Shown here one piece after another: positions 51,301-57,764 of a DNA stretch of 64,000 bases (positions within the stretch are counted from its first letter, which is position 1; the number at the start of each line of letters is the position of its first letter). A program made the position numbers and the translations under genes. The notes under the pieces were generated by a model, which was given only the letters and a program-made list of their open reading frames with translations, was not told the DNA's origin and searched no databases. Source of the DNA: a virus; IMG/VR virus record IMGVR_UViG_3300027763_000027, positions 62,001 to 126,000 of that record; one strand, given 5' to 3'.

Positions 51301-51418
51301 TTTTATTTTAAACCTCAAATTAGAGTGTGGTTGTAGAGGTTGTAAGCCAAGGTATAAAGCACCAGTCAAGAAAAAATGCGATGGAAAATGTGTTTCTTGT
51401 AAATGTAAAAAAGATTAA
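51272..51418 (+). CDS. Small Cys-rich (metal-binding-like) protein, GTG start
   Basis: 48 residues from GTG 51272, overlapping the upstream gene in another frame. Ends with ECGCRGCKP, KKCDGKCVSCKCKKD: eight Cys in 30 residues, resembling a metallothionein or zinc knuckle. The start is uncertain. Confidence 0.4.
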   Translation: MLRKLKKVINFILNLKLECGCRGCKPRYKAPVKKKCDGKCVSCKCKKD

Positions 51419-51438
51419 AAGATTCATTTAAAATTTTC

Positions 51439-51467
51439 TTGCTTTTTTATTAAATTCTTTGTATAAA
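51439..51467 (+). promoter_or_regulatory. Promoter for the gene at 51476
   Basis: TTGCTT, 17 bp, TATAAA, 8 bp to ATG; AGAGGA lies just before the start too. Confidence 0.55.
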
Positions 51468-51475
51468 AGAGGACT

Positions 51476-51673
51476 ATGGCATTAACAAAACAAGACTTAA
51501 AAGAAATCAGAGCATTTCAAGCTAATCTAAAAAACTCTGGTATGAATCCTTGGGGTAATCTCAAGCGTGGTAAAGATATGAAAGTGACAAATATGGGCAG
51601 ACCCAAGAGGGCTATCTACAATAAAGAAGATGTGAACGAACAGCCCAAAGAAGAAAAGTTTAAAAATAAATAA
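51476..51673 (+). CDS. Small basic protein of unknown function
   Basis: 65 residues; ALTKQDLKEIRAFQANLKNS, MNPWGNLKRGKDMKVTNMGR. Basic and probably partly disordered. Own promoter. Confidence 0.48.
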   Translation: MALTKQDLKEIRAFQANLKNSGMNPWGNLKRGKDMKVTNMGRPKRAIYNKEDVNEQPKEEKFKNK

Positions 51674-51679
51674 TATATA

Positions 51680-51708
51680 TTGACATTATCTCAAATATAT
51701 ACTAATAT
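51680..51708 (+). promoter_or_regulatory. Leaderless-type promoter for the gene at 51716
   Basis: TTGACA, 17 bp, TAATAT, 7 bp to ATG at 51716. Confidence 0.7.
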
Positions 51709-51715
51709 TAACATT

Positions 51716-51877
51716 ATGAATACAACTCAAACTCAATATACTTGGCAAGTCAAAGCTACGACTGGTCAGCTTGTTGTTGCTCCCAAGAGTTACCCAACTC
51801 TCCGTGGTGCAAAGATCGCTAGTAAGCGATTTGCCAACAAGACTGGTGGTGCGGTAGTTTCTGTCTCGGTCAAGTAA
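51716..51877 (+). CDS. Small protein of unknown function
   Basis: 53 residues from the ATG that the promoter points to: MNTTQTQYTWQVKATTGQLV, YPTLRGAKIASKRFANKTGG. Basic; the strand-helix-strand pattern resembles small RNA/DNA-binding folds. Better codon use than its neighbours suggests high expression. Confidence 0.52.
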   Translation: MNTTQTQYTWQVKATTGQLVVAPKSYPTLRGAKIASKRFANKTGGAVVSVSVK

Positions 51878-51883
51878 TGTAAT

Positions 51884-51917
51884 GGTAGGATAGATGGTTC
51901 AATCCCACTATCCTATC
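51884..51917 (+). terminator. Strong hairpin after the gene at 51716
   Basis: A 10-bp stem (GGTAGGATAG/CTATCCTATC) with a 14-base loop. No T-run. The loop reads TTCAATC inside a short TGG/CCA stem, like a tRNA T-arm. Confidence 0.5.
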
Positions 51918-51927
51918 ATATAATTTT

Positions 51928-52080
51928 ATGTGGACTCCAGTAGAAATTTTTCTTTTAACATTACTTTTGAATCATTCGCCAACAAAAAGCGAAAGACTTT
52001 CAGTAAAAGAAGTTATTCAAAATCGTGAAGCTCAATTAGTAATAGAAAGCGTATCGTTAAGAAATGACTTTCAGTATTAA
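51928..52080 (+). CDS. Small protein with hydrophobic N-terminus
   Basis: 50 residues: MWTPVEIFLLTLLLNHSPTK, then a charged helix (SVKEVIQNREAQLVIESVSL). Possibly exported or membrane-inserted. Overlaps the next gene by 17 bases. Confidence 0.45.
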   Translation: MWTPVEIFLLTLLLNHSPTKSERLSVKEVIQNREAQLVIESVSLRNDFQY

Positions 52081-52288
52081 AAGAATAATAGGTTTTGTAT
52101 TATATTGTTTATTTTGGATACTTTTGGCATACTTGTTTATTGGTTGTGTAAATACATCCTATAAGACGATTCCTAGTGCGATGAGTGAAGATGCTCAAGA
52201 TTATCCTACAAAATATAATATGATGGATAGTCAAGATGGTCGCAGAAATCCTAATGCTCAAGTAAATATTTTTGGTGCGACCTATTGA
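52064..52288 (+). CDS. Small lipoprotein-like envelope protein
   Basis: 74 residues with one N-terminal membrane helix or signal (about 7-27, IIGFVLYCLFWILLAYLF) and a lipobox-like FIGC at about 28, followed by a short polar part. With the preceding overlapping gene it resembles the layout of overlapping spanin genes, but the pairing is speculative. Confidence 0.45.
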   Translation: MTFSIKRIIGFVLYCLFWILLAYLFIGCVNTSYKTIPSAMSEDAQDYPTKYNMMDSQDGRRNPNAQVNIFGATY

Positions 52289-52312
52289 CGATTTTTAAAT
52301 TTGCAGTATATT
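52285..52312 (+). promoter_or_regulatory. Leaderless-type promoter for the gene at 52319
   Basis: TTGACG, 16 bp, TATATT, 6 bp to ATG. Confidence 0.68.
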
Positions 52313-52318
52313 GAATAT

Positions 52319-52480
52319 ATGAGCAAAACTAAAACGAAGAAAACTAATATAGTAAGAATTGAAATCAACAGAGGTATGGCAGAAGTTGTGTCTAAACCAG
52401 CAGGGGTAGTTGTTGAGATTGCTGACTTTGACAATGAAGATCATATTGAAACATACGGAGTTAGGCAAGTTATCAAATGA
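52319..52480 (+). CDS. Small protein of unknown function
   Basis: 53 residues: MSKTKTKKTNIVRIEINRGM, AEVVSKPAGVVVEIADFDNE. A short beta protein; ATGA overlap with the next gene. Confidence 0.5.
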   Translation: MSKTKTKKTNIVRIEINRGMAEVVSKPAGVVVEIADFDNEDHIETYGVRQVIK

Positions 52481-53019
52481 AAAAGAAATTCAAGAACGCA
52501 TTAAAGTTTTACAATAGTCTTTCGGGAGATGAGAGAGAAGTTGTTACTCGTAATTATGTTGAGATGAGTAAAATGGATTTAATTGAGCTTGTCTTTCAAA
52601 ATAGACCTTATTATGATGATCTTGAGAAGATTGTAAATTCTCATAGAAAAGAGTTGGCTCATATTCAAAAAGAAATACTTGCAACCAAGAAAGATCAAAA
52701 GAAGAAGTTAGCAGAATTTAAAAGTGGCGTAAGATATAAAGTAACAATCTATACTATCACAGATGATATTAGTAACAAACACGGCTCAAGCTCCCAGCAT
52801 ATTCTTGAATCTTATGCAGACGAAGCAGAGAATGATGCTCACGGATGCGTTACAAGAGAAGAAGATGAGGAATATCTGACAGATGCAGAATTAGACGATT
52901 GGGCTGAATTTAACGGAGCAAAAGAAGAATTAGCAGAGTGGAGAAAAGAAAGAGAGTTAGAACAATTTGATATGAAAGGTGAGGAAGTTGTCAAGAGAAA
53001 GTCTAGAAGGTGTTCCTAG
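52477..53019 (+). CDS. Coiled-coil phage protein, family A
   Basis: 180 residues. N-terminal KKKFKNALKFYNSLSGDERE and KMDLIELVFQNRPYYDDLEK are shared with the gene at 53199. Middle coiled coil (HRKELAHIQKEILATKKDQK), then a separate acidic part (about 85-180) starting YKVTIYTITDD. Function unknown; the shared N-terminal domain points to local duplication. Confidence 0.5.
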   Translation: MKKKFKNALKFYNSLSGDEREVVTRNYVEMSKMDLIELVFQNRPYYDDLEKIVNSHRKELAHIQKEILATKKDQKKKLAEFKSGVRYKVTIYTITDDISNKHGSSSQHILESYADEAENDAHGCVTREEDEEYLTDAELDDWAEFNGAKEELAEWRKERELEQFDMKGEEVVKRKSRRCS

Positions 53020-53020
53020 A

Positions 53021-53230
53021 ATGAAGAAAATTAAAAAAGATAAATACACCTTTCAGTATGAATATGCTGATGAAATTGGCAGAGAAACGAATCATAAGAT
53101 TACTTTTAATGCAACAACTATTGATGAAATTTGCTGTAAGTTAAGAGATTTTCTTAAAGGATGCGGATTTTCATTTGACGAAATAGGAGTAATAGATTAT
53201 GACAAAGAAGATGAAGATGAAAAAGTTTAA
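53021..53230 (+). CDS. Small protein of unknown function
   Basis: 69 residues from ATG 53021: MKKIKKDKYTFQYEYADEIG, ITFNATTIDEICCKLRDFLK, an SprT-unrelated alpha/beta pattern common in small phage proteins. AGGAG in its 3' part serves the next gene. Confidence 0.45.
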   Translation: MKKIKKDKYTFQYEYADEIGRETNHKITFNATTIDEICCKLRDFLKGCGFSFDEIGVIDYDKEDEDEKV

Positions 53231-53474
53231 AAATATCAAAGAGTTTCTTGAGACTTGTTCCGAGGGTGAAAAAGAGTATGTCTATGATTTGTATAATAAT
53301 GCTTCAGTAGCAGATTTAATTGATTTACTTTTTGAACATTTGCCAGCAGATGAGACTATAAAAGAAATTGAAGAATACAGAGAAGAACTAGAATGGGACG
53401 ATAACGAAGCTAAAAAATCAAATAAACTCAATAGAAAGTGCGATTGTGACTTTGTTGGATGCCAAGGTTGTTAA
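53199..53474 (+). CDS. Phage protein, family A paralogue with Cys-rich tail
   Basis: 91 residues. KKFKNIKEFLETCSEGEKEY and VADLIDLLFEHLPADETIKE align with the N-terminus of the gene at 52477. The end RKCDCDFVGCQGC could bind a metal. AGGAG nine bases before the ATG supports the start. Confidence 0.5.
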   Translation: MTKKMKMKKFKNIKEFLETCSEGEKEYVYDLYNNASVADLIDLLFEHLPADETIKEIEEYREELEWDDNEAKKSNKLNRKCDCDFVGCQGC

Positions 53475-53708
53475 ATGAAAAAACAGATTCCACAGATTAA
53501 ATATAGCAATCTTAAATCTATTACATCTTATGTTGCAGATTTACAAGGAGACGAGAAAGCATTTAAAATACTAAAGAATGTTGGCAAGAAGGTTATCACA
53601 GAAGAAGAATATATTATGATTGGTTTTAGGCATATATTCTCAAATTCAAAAAATAATAAATTTGAATTGACTTCTCTTAATAAAAAGTTAAAATCTAAAA
53701 AGAGATGA
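53475..53708 (+). CDS. Small basic protein, family B
   Basis: 77 residues. ILKNVGKKVITEEEYIMIGF is shared in pattern with the next gene (FFLGLGRRVITEDEFINIGF). Lys-rich tail. Immediately follows the previous stop. Confidence 0.48.
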   Translation: MKKQIPQIKYSNLKSITSYVADLQGDEKAFKILKNVGKKVITEEEYIMIGFRHIFSNSKNNKFELTSLNKKLKSKKR

Positions 53709-53947
53709 AAAATAAAACAATATCTAAAAACGACCCTTACCATCTTAAAGTAGGTAAATTCAAGAAAAAGAATGTATTTGATACTCAAGTAGATATGGGA
53801 GATCGTATGAGAGATTTTTTCCTTGGCTTGGGCAGAAGGGTAATTACAGAAGATGAGTTTATTAATATTGGTTTTAACTATGCACTAATTAAAGGCTTGG
53901 GCGAAGCGAAAAAAACTAATAAAAAATCAAAGAAAGGTCGAAATTAA
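53705..53947 (+). CDS. Small basic protein, family B paralogue
   Basis: 80 residues; RRVITEDEFINIGFNYALIK and a Lys-rich tail. Tandem duplicate of the preceding gene, with a 4-base overlap. Confidence 0.48.
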   Translation: MKNKTISKNDPYHLKVGKFKKKNVFDTQVDMGDRMRDFFLGLGRRVITEDEFINIGFNYALIKGLGEAKKTNKKSKKGRN

Positions 53948-53970
53948 AGGCGAAATGATTTTTTTATATT

Positions 53971-54393
53971 ATGGATAAAGAATTAGCTTTAATTTGGGAA
54001 AATTTAAAACAATTTGGCTATTTTTCTCCTTATATTTATCTAAAAAGTGCTGGACATAAAGGTTTAGGAGTTTTTGCGAAAACTGATATTCCGCAAGGTG
54101 TTATTATAGAATATTGTCATTCTTTTGTTTTAAATAATGCAATTAAAGATATGCAAGATAATAAATTAAATCAATATATTTATACTTTTCATTCGGGCAA
54201 AAGGGGAATTATACCAATGGGATTTGGTATGATATATAATAGTGCTGATAGTCAAGAAGAAGCAAATGCAGAATATGTTGCTTTTGATCAAGAAAATCTT
54301 GTAATTTATAAAGCTAAAAAAAATATTGACAAAGATGCTGAAATTCTGTTATGGTGGGGAGAGGATTATTACAACTATTGGTGCAAAAAATAA
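53971..54393 (+). CDS. SET-domain protein (lysine methyltransferase-like)
   Basis: 140 residues, a minimal SET domain: GHKGLGVFAKTDIPQGVIIE (first strands), GMIYNSADSQEEANAEYVAF (the N-S/H-x-x-x-x-N motif region), VIYKAKKNIDKDAEILLWWG and final YYNYWC with the Tyr-rich end. Such viral SET proteins transfer a methyl group from SAM to lysine. The usual NH(S/C) is NSA here, so activity or target is uncertain. Located just before the MazG-like gene. Confidence 0.72.
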   Translation: MDKELALIWENLKQFGYFSPYIYLKSAGHKGLGVFAKTDIPQGVIIEYCHSFVLNNAIKDMQDNKLNQYIYTFHSGKRGIIPMGFGMIYNSADSQEEANAEYVAFDQENLVIYKAKKNIDKDAEILLWWGEDYYNYWCKK

Positions 54394-54398
54394 ATAAA

Positions 54399-54734
54399 AT
54401 GACATTTAATAACTATCAAGCCAATGCTGGTCGAACTGCTTTTTATCCAAGAGATTTAGCGGGTGATGGGTTATACTATACTACTTTAGGGCTTGTTGGT
54501 GAAGCTGGTGAGATTGCTAATAAAGTTAAGAAGGTAATGAGAGATAACAATGGAAACCTCTCAAAAGAAAATAAAGCTAGTATTGCTGATGAACTTGGTG
54601 ATGTGCTTTGGTATTGTGCGAGTTTAGCAGATGAACTTGGTATGAATCTTGAAGATATTGCAGGAAATAATATAATTAAACTTGCAGATAGATTAAAAAG
54701 AGGTAAAATAAAAGGAAGTGGAGATAAAAGGTAA
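54399..54734 (+). CDS. MazG-like nucleotide pyrophosphohydrolase
   Basis: 111 residues from ATG 54399, after the SET gene's stop. GLVGEAGEIANKVKKVMRD is the first metal-binding helix (E-x-x-E) and ASIADELGDVLWYCASLADE the second (E-x-x-D), as in MazG. Cleaves NTPs or dNTPs to NMP and PPi, or affects ppGpp. In phages it may tune nucleotide pools; a related enzyme, MazZ, acts in 2-aminoadenine phages. Confidence 0.8.
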   Translation: MTFNNYQANAGRTAFYPRDLAGDGLYYTTLGLVGEAGEIANKVKKVMRDNNGNLSKENKASIADELGDVLWYCASLADELGMNLEDIAGNNIIKLADRLKRGKIKGSGDKR

Positions 54735-54737
54735 CAA

Positions 54738-54917
54738 ATGATAATTTCTAATAAAGAATTGACTTGTGTTAATTGTGGCAGAGTTGTTACACCAGAGCAA
54801 ATGAAAAAAGATGAAGTGCGTATGCACAGATATAAAGATGACTTTTATTGTGAGCTATGCTATGGAGACATAAGGGAGCAAATATATAAATCTATGAATG
54901 AGGGAGAAAATCTATGA
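54738..54917 (+). CDS. Small zinc-ribbon-like protein
   Basis: 59 residues: LTCVNCGRVVTPEQMKKDEV and YKDDFYCELCYGDIREQIY, two Cys-x-x-Cys pairs forming a likely zinc site. Three bases after the MazG-like gene, ATGA overlap with the next. Possibly a regulatory adaptor. Confidence 0.55.
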   Translation: MIISNKELTCVNCGRVVTPEQMKKDEVRMHRYKDDFYCELCYGDIREQIYKSMNEGENL

Positions 54918-55219
54918 CTCAATTTATTAACGCTAACCCATTAGATTATGACGCAAAGTATCCTCAAAGCGTTGATACTAGCGTAAATGAAGATGCTAAA
55001 ATGTTTCTTATGGAACGAAATGAAGGCAAAGAGGTAGCGTTTCAGATTGAAGATGGAACTCAATACTATGGTAAGATTAGCTATGTGCCAAATAGTGAGC
55101 ATTATTGTGTTGTTGTCGATAAGAATGGAACTCCTTGGGAATGGTATGTTAGGGAAGAAGCTGTAAGATTTGTAGAAAATACTATCAAAGAAAGCCTTTG
55201 GCAAAATCCTTTAGTATAA
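54914..55219 (+). CDS. Phage protein of unknown function
   Basis: 101 residues. FQIEDGTQYYGKISYVPNSE and YCVVVDKNGTPWEWYVREEA suggest a small SH3-like barrel. GAGG eleven bases before the start. Its stop shares bases with the next ATG (TAATG). Confidence 0.48.
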   Translation: MTQFINANPLDYDAKYPQSVDTSVNEDAKMFLMERNEGKEVAFQIEDGTQYYGKISYVPNSEHYCVVVDKNGTPWEWYVREEAVRFVENTIKESLWQNPLV

Positions 55220-55290
55220 TGAATTTGATAGTGCCATTATTAGCGGTATCGCTTGTGGGATGGTTTGTTTATCTATTAAATCAAAGATAA
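55219..55290 (+). CDS. Single-helix membrane peptide
   Basis: 23 residues, MNLIVPLLAVSLVGWFVYLL then NQR. TAATG coupling to the upstream gene. Confidence 0.48.
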   Translation: MNLIVPLLAVSLVGWFVYLLNQR

Positions 55291-55291
55291 T

Positions 55292-55462
55292 ATGTTCCTT
55301 ATAATTAATGATAATCTGACTTATACTGACCTAAACCTCACTATTAGCCTTGATCTTGCAATATTCTTATGCAGTTTCTTGGCACTATTCTTTTTGAACT
55401 GCTTTATTTTACTTGAAATAAAGGCTATTAGAAGGTATATTAAAAAGAGAGGTGAAAAGTAA
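55292..55462 (+). CDS. Small membrane protein
   Basis: 56 residues with one helix (about 22-42, AIFLCSFLALFFLNCFILLE) and a basic tail (IKAIRRYIKKRGEK), so inside-facing C-terminus is expected. One base after the previous stop. Confidence 0.5.
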   Translation: MFLIINDNLTYTDLNLTISLDLAIFLCSFLALFFLNCFILLEIKAIRRYIKKRGEK

Positions 55463-55466
55463 GATT

Positions 55467-55664
55467 ATGTCTTTATTAGGTATATATTTTGATATAGAAG
55501 GGTATGTATTCAAGCCCTTTTACCTACTACTAGGGGTATTATACTTTATTGTATTAATAACTTTATTAGGAACTTTGTATGTTGTGCTATACTTAAGAAA
55601 TACTCTAGAGAATGTGTTAAATAACATAGAAAACAATAGAAAGAAGTATAATAAGTTAAAATAG
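55467..55664 (+). CDS. Small membrane protein
   Basis: 65 residues from ATG 55467; GTG 55452 would add five. One long membrane helix (about 17-42) and a Lys/Asn-rich tail (NNIENNRKKYNKLK). Third membrane protein in a row. Confidence 0.48.
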   Translation: MSLLGIYFDIEGYVFKPFYLLLGVLYFIVLITLLGTLYVVLYLRNTLENVLNNIENNRKKYNKLK

Positions 55665-55751
55665 TATTGGTTATCCCGAAAATATATATTTACAAGCAAG
55701 TCAAGCATAAAATTATAAAAATATCTATTATTTATATAGTATATTACTTAA

Positions 55752-56174
55752 ATGAACCTAGATTTAGAGCAACAATTAAGTAAATATTATGAAACTATAA
55801 AGAATCCCTCTTATAGACTAGATAACTGGATAATAGCTAATAATGAACTATATAATATACTATATAATAACTTAACTATAAGTAATATAATATCAGTTAG
55901 TCAAACTACAATTAATGAATTAGTAATAGTATTTGATACTAAAAAAGAATACTATGTATTCAAATACAATAATAACTATATATGTTTGAAGATTAGTCCA
56001 ACAGAATATGGATTAATAACTCAAGATTATCAATTATTAGCAGTAGAACAAAATGCACTATATACTCTAATAAATAATAAAGAAACGGCAAGATTCAAAG
56101 AGCTATGCAAGTTATTGAAGTGGAAGATAAGCAAAAGAGCAAAGGATGATTTAAATTATTTTAAGAATATTTAA
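55752..56174 (+). CDS. Phage protein of unknown function
   Basis: 140 residues; MNLDLEQQLSKYYETIKNPS, SVSQTTINELVIVFDTKKEY, YLIQTIN-free alpha/beta pattern ending LCKLLKWKISKRAKDDLNYF. Very AT-rich codons even for this genome. No family recognised. Confidence 0.45.
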   Translation: MNLDLEQQLSKYYETIKNPSYRLDNWIIANNELYNILYNNLTISNIISVSQTTINELVIVFDTKKEYYVFKYNNNYICLKISPTEYGLITQDYQLLAVEQNALYTLINNKETARFKELCKLLKWKISKRAKDDLNYFKNI

Positions 56175-56191
56175 ATTAATTTAAAAAATTT

Positions 56192-56220
56192 TATTGACTT
56201 TTGATTATATTTGTTTTATT
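56192..56220 (+). promoter_or_regulatory. Promoter of a structured leader
   Basis: TTGACT, 17 bp, TATTAT; expected start near 56226, about 100 bases before the next ATG. Confidence 0.55.
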
Positions 56221-56221
56221 A

Positions 56222-56325
56222 TTAAATACTTGGAAGCCGTGACCCAAGGAAGCATAGGTTGGTGGTTATCCTAAGCTCATAAAAAACCACATTAACTAAA
56301 AGCAAATAACCAAATACTAAATAAT
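56222..56325 (+). ncRNA. Structured leader RNA with H-type pseudoknot
   Basis: Hairpin CTTGG/CCAAG (56229-56233 with 56244-56248), then AGCATAGG (56251-56258) with CCTAAGCT (56270-56277), one bulge. The loop GTGGTT (56262-56267) pairs exactly with AACCAC (56285-56290) past an A-rich linker, forming an H-type pseudoknot as in small riboswitches such as preQ1. It precedes a membrane peptide gene. A regulatory or small-RNA role is inferred. Confidence 0.5.
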
Positions 56326-56403
56326 ATGCCCGAAATAACACAAACAACACTACTCTTATTAAGCGGATTAGCAATCCTTCATTGGATGCAATTTGCCAAA
56401 TAA
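56326..56403 (+). CDS. Single-helix membrane peptide
   Basis: 25 residues: MPEITQTTLLLLSGLAILHW then MQFAK. Downstream of the structured leader; its TAA directly abuts the next ATG. Confidence 0.48.
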   Translation: MPEITQTTLLLLSGLAILHWMQFAK

Positions 56404-56640
56404 ATGATATCAAATAATCAAATAAGAGCTTTGTCAGAGGACGAGCTAACTTATCTTTTTTATTGCTGTAAAACTGAATGGGATAGTCTAAATATGGGTT
56501 ATGATTTTGATTGGTATGTGCTTAAAGCATTTAGAAATAATATGATACATAATTTATTAAATAAACATAGTGCGAACTTGACAGATGAAAATAAAGGTAT
56601 TATACTACAAATACTAAATAAATTGGAGGCAAATATATGA
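56404..56640 (+). CDS. Small protein of unknown function
   Basis: 78 residues: QIRALSEDELTYLFYCCKTE, WDSLNMGYDFDWYVLKAFRN, helical. Contains the GGAGG for the next gene and overlaps it by 4 bases. Confidence 0.48.
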   Translation: MISNNQIRALSEDELTYLFYCCKTEWDSLNMGYDFDWYVLKAFRNNMIHNLLNKHSANLTDENKGIILQILNKLEANI

Positions 56641-56873
56641 ATCATTTAATAGCTTGGGCAATTCTTGTAACAGCTTTCAGTTCGGGGCTATATCCAATTT
56701 ATAAATTTGTTAGATCTAAATATGTATCCTATGATACAAATCCGATTCGCTATTGGTCAAATAGAAAGCAAAGAGTAAAGAAAAGATATAAGACTCTTAG
56801 AAGGTATAAAGCTAAAAAGCGAAATAGCTATCTTGCAGTTATAAATAAATATAAATTGACATCTCGTAAATAA
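56637..56873 (+). CDS. Small membrane protein with strongly basic tail
   Basis: 78 residues: one helix (about 4-22) then a basic tail (RKQRVKKRYKTLRRYKAKKR). GGAGG ten bases upstream of the ATG. The tail could contact DNA or lipids at the inner face. Confidence 0.5.
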   Translation: MNHLIAWAILVTAFSSGLYPIYKFVRSKYVSYDTNPIRYWSNRKQRVKKRYKTLRRYKAKKRNSYLAVINKYKLTSRK

Positions 56874-56883
56874 AGGTTATATA
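56856..56883 (+). promoter_or_regulatory. Leaderless-type promoter for the methyltransferase gene
   Basis: TTGACA, 16 bp, TATATA, 7 bp to ATG at 56891. Confidence 0.68.
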
Positions 56884-56890
56884 TAGTTAT

Positions 56891-57442
56891 ATGATTAATT
56901 TTAATATCCCATCGGAAGATCCCATTGTTCATTGGCCTAATCTAAAAGTAAAAGATCAAAATGTTTTAGATCTTGGGTGTGGAAGGCATGGATCTGGTTG
57001 GGATTTAATTGATGATAATGGGATGCCAGCTGGAGCTTCGGGTGCAACACCTTTTTATTTTTTAAATAATTGTCAAGCAAATAAAGTAGTAGGCGTGGAT
57101 TTATCTAAAAGAGACATAGATTTTTATAATAAAATAAATTCTTCACCAAATATAATTTTTATAGAGCAAGATCTAAGCGTTCCTAATGCAGATGAAATAA
57201 TTAAAAATATAATCAAAGAACACCAAATAACATATATTAAATCTGATATAGAAGGATATGAATTATTCTTTTTAAATTTCAAAAAAGAAGATTATCAAAC
57301 AATAAATGGTATTGCGATTGAATATCATAACTTAGAGGGAAAGAGTTTATTACTATCACATTTTATTTCAATGGGATTTACTCTTGATGCCGAAGGAATT
57401 TATAATGATCAAGTTGGGGTTTTAGTCTTAAATAAGAATTGA
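56891..57442 (+). CDS. FkbM-like SAM-dependent methyltransferase
   Basis: 183 residues. QNVLDLGCGRHGSG is SAM motif I; VVGVDLSKRDIDFY follows as motif II; YIKSDIEGYELFFLN and INGIAIEYHN are the D-I/V-E-G-x-E motifs of FkbM-type methyltransferases, which often methylate sugars. It may methylate glycans made by the phage's sugar enzymes, or another target. Monocistronic with its own promoter. Confidence 0.72.
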   Translation: MINFNIPSEDPIVHWPNLKVKDQNVLDLGCGRHGSGWDLIDDNGMPAGASGATPFYFLNNCQANKVVGVDLSKRDIDFYNKINSSPNIIFIEQDLSVPNADEIIKNIIKEHQITYIKSDIEGYELFFLNFKKEDYQTINGIAIEYHNLEGKSLLLSHFISMGFTLDAEGIYNDQVGVLVLNKN

Positions 57443-57466
57443 CTATACTTAAATAAAGGTTATATT
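57439..57466 (+). promoter_or_regulatory. Leaderless-type promoter for the gene at 57473
   Basis: TTGACT, 16 bp, TATATT, 6 bp to ATG. Confidence 0.72.
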
Positions 57467-57472
57467 AATTAT

Positions 57473-57655
57473 ATGAGCCAATATACAGATGAAAATTTTA
57501 AAAGAGAAGATTGGGAATTAATTCAAGATGCTATTGTAGATCAAATCTCGTACCTTAAGCATAAGCAATCTTGGGGGTACGAGGAGCAGGTTGAGCGTCT
57601 AGAAGCCTTGCTGGAAAAAGCTAGAATTAGTAGATTAGTTGCAAATAAGGGATAA
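57473..57655 (+). CDS. Small helical protein of unknown function
   Basis: 60 residues: FKREDWELIQDAIVDQISYL, EEQVERLEALLEKARISRLV. Probably a helical hairpin. Own promoter. Confidence 0.5.
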   Translation: MSQYTDENFKREDWELIQDAIVDQISYLKHKQSWGYEEQVERLEALLEKARISRLVANKG

Positions 57656-57662
57656 TCAAATA

Positions 57663-57734
57663 ATGAATTACTATTATATTTTTGGTGTTATCCTAGTAGT
57701 ATATATTTTAAATATTTTCTTAAACAGGGATTGA
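57663..57734 (+). CDS. Single-helix membrane peptide
   Basis: 23 residues: MNYYYIFGVILVVYILNIFL then NRD. Its stop overlaps the -35 of the next promoter. Confidence 0.45.
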   Translation: MNYYYIFGVILVVYILNIFLNRD

Positions 57735-57758
57735 CAAAGTTTAAGTTTAGATTATATT
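57731..57758 (+). promoter_or_regulatory. Leaderless-type promoter for the DUF6878-like gene
   Basis: TTGACA, 16 bp, TATATT, 6 bp to ATG at 57765. Confidence 0.75.
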
Positions 57759-57764
57759 GGATGT

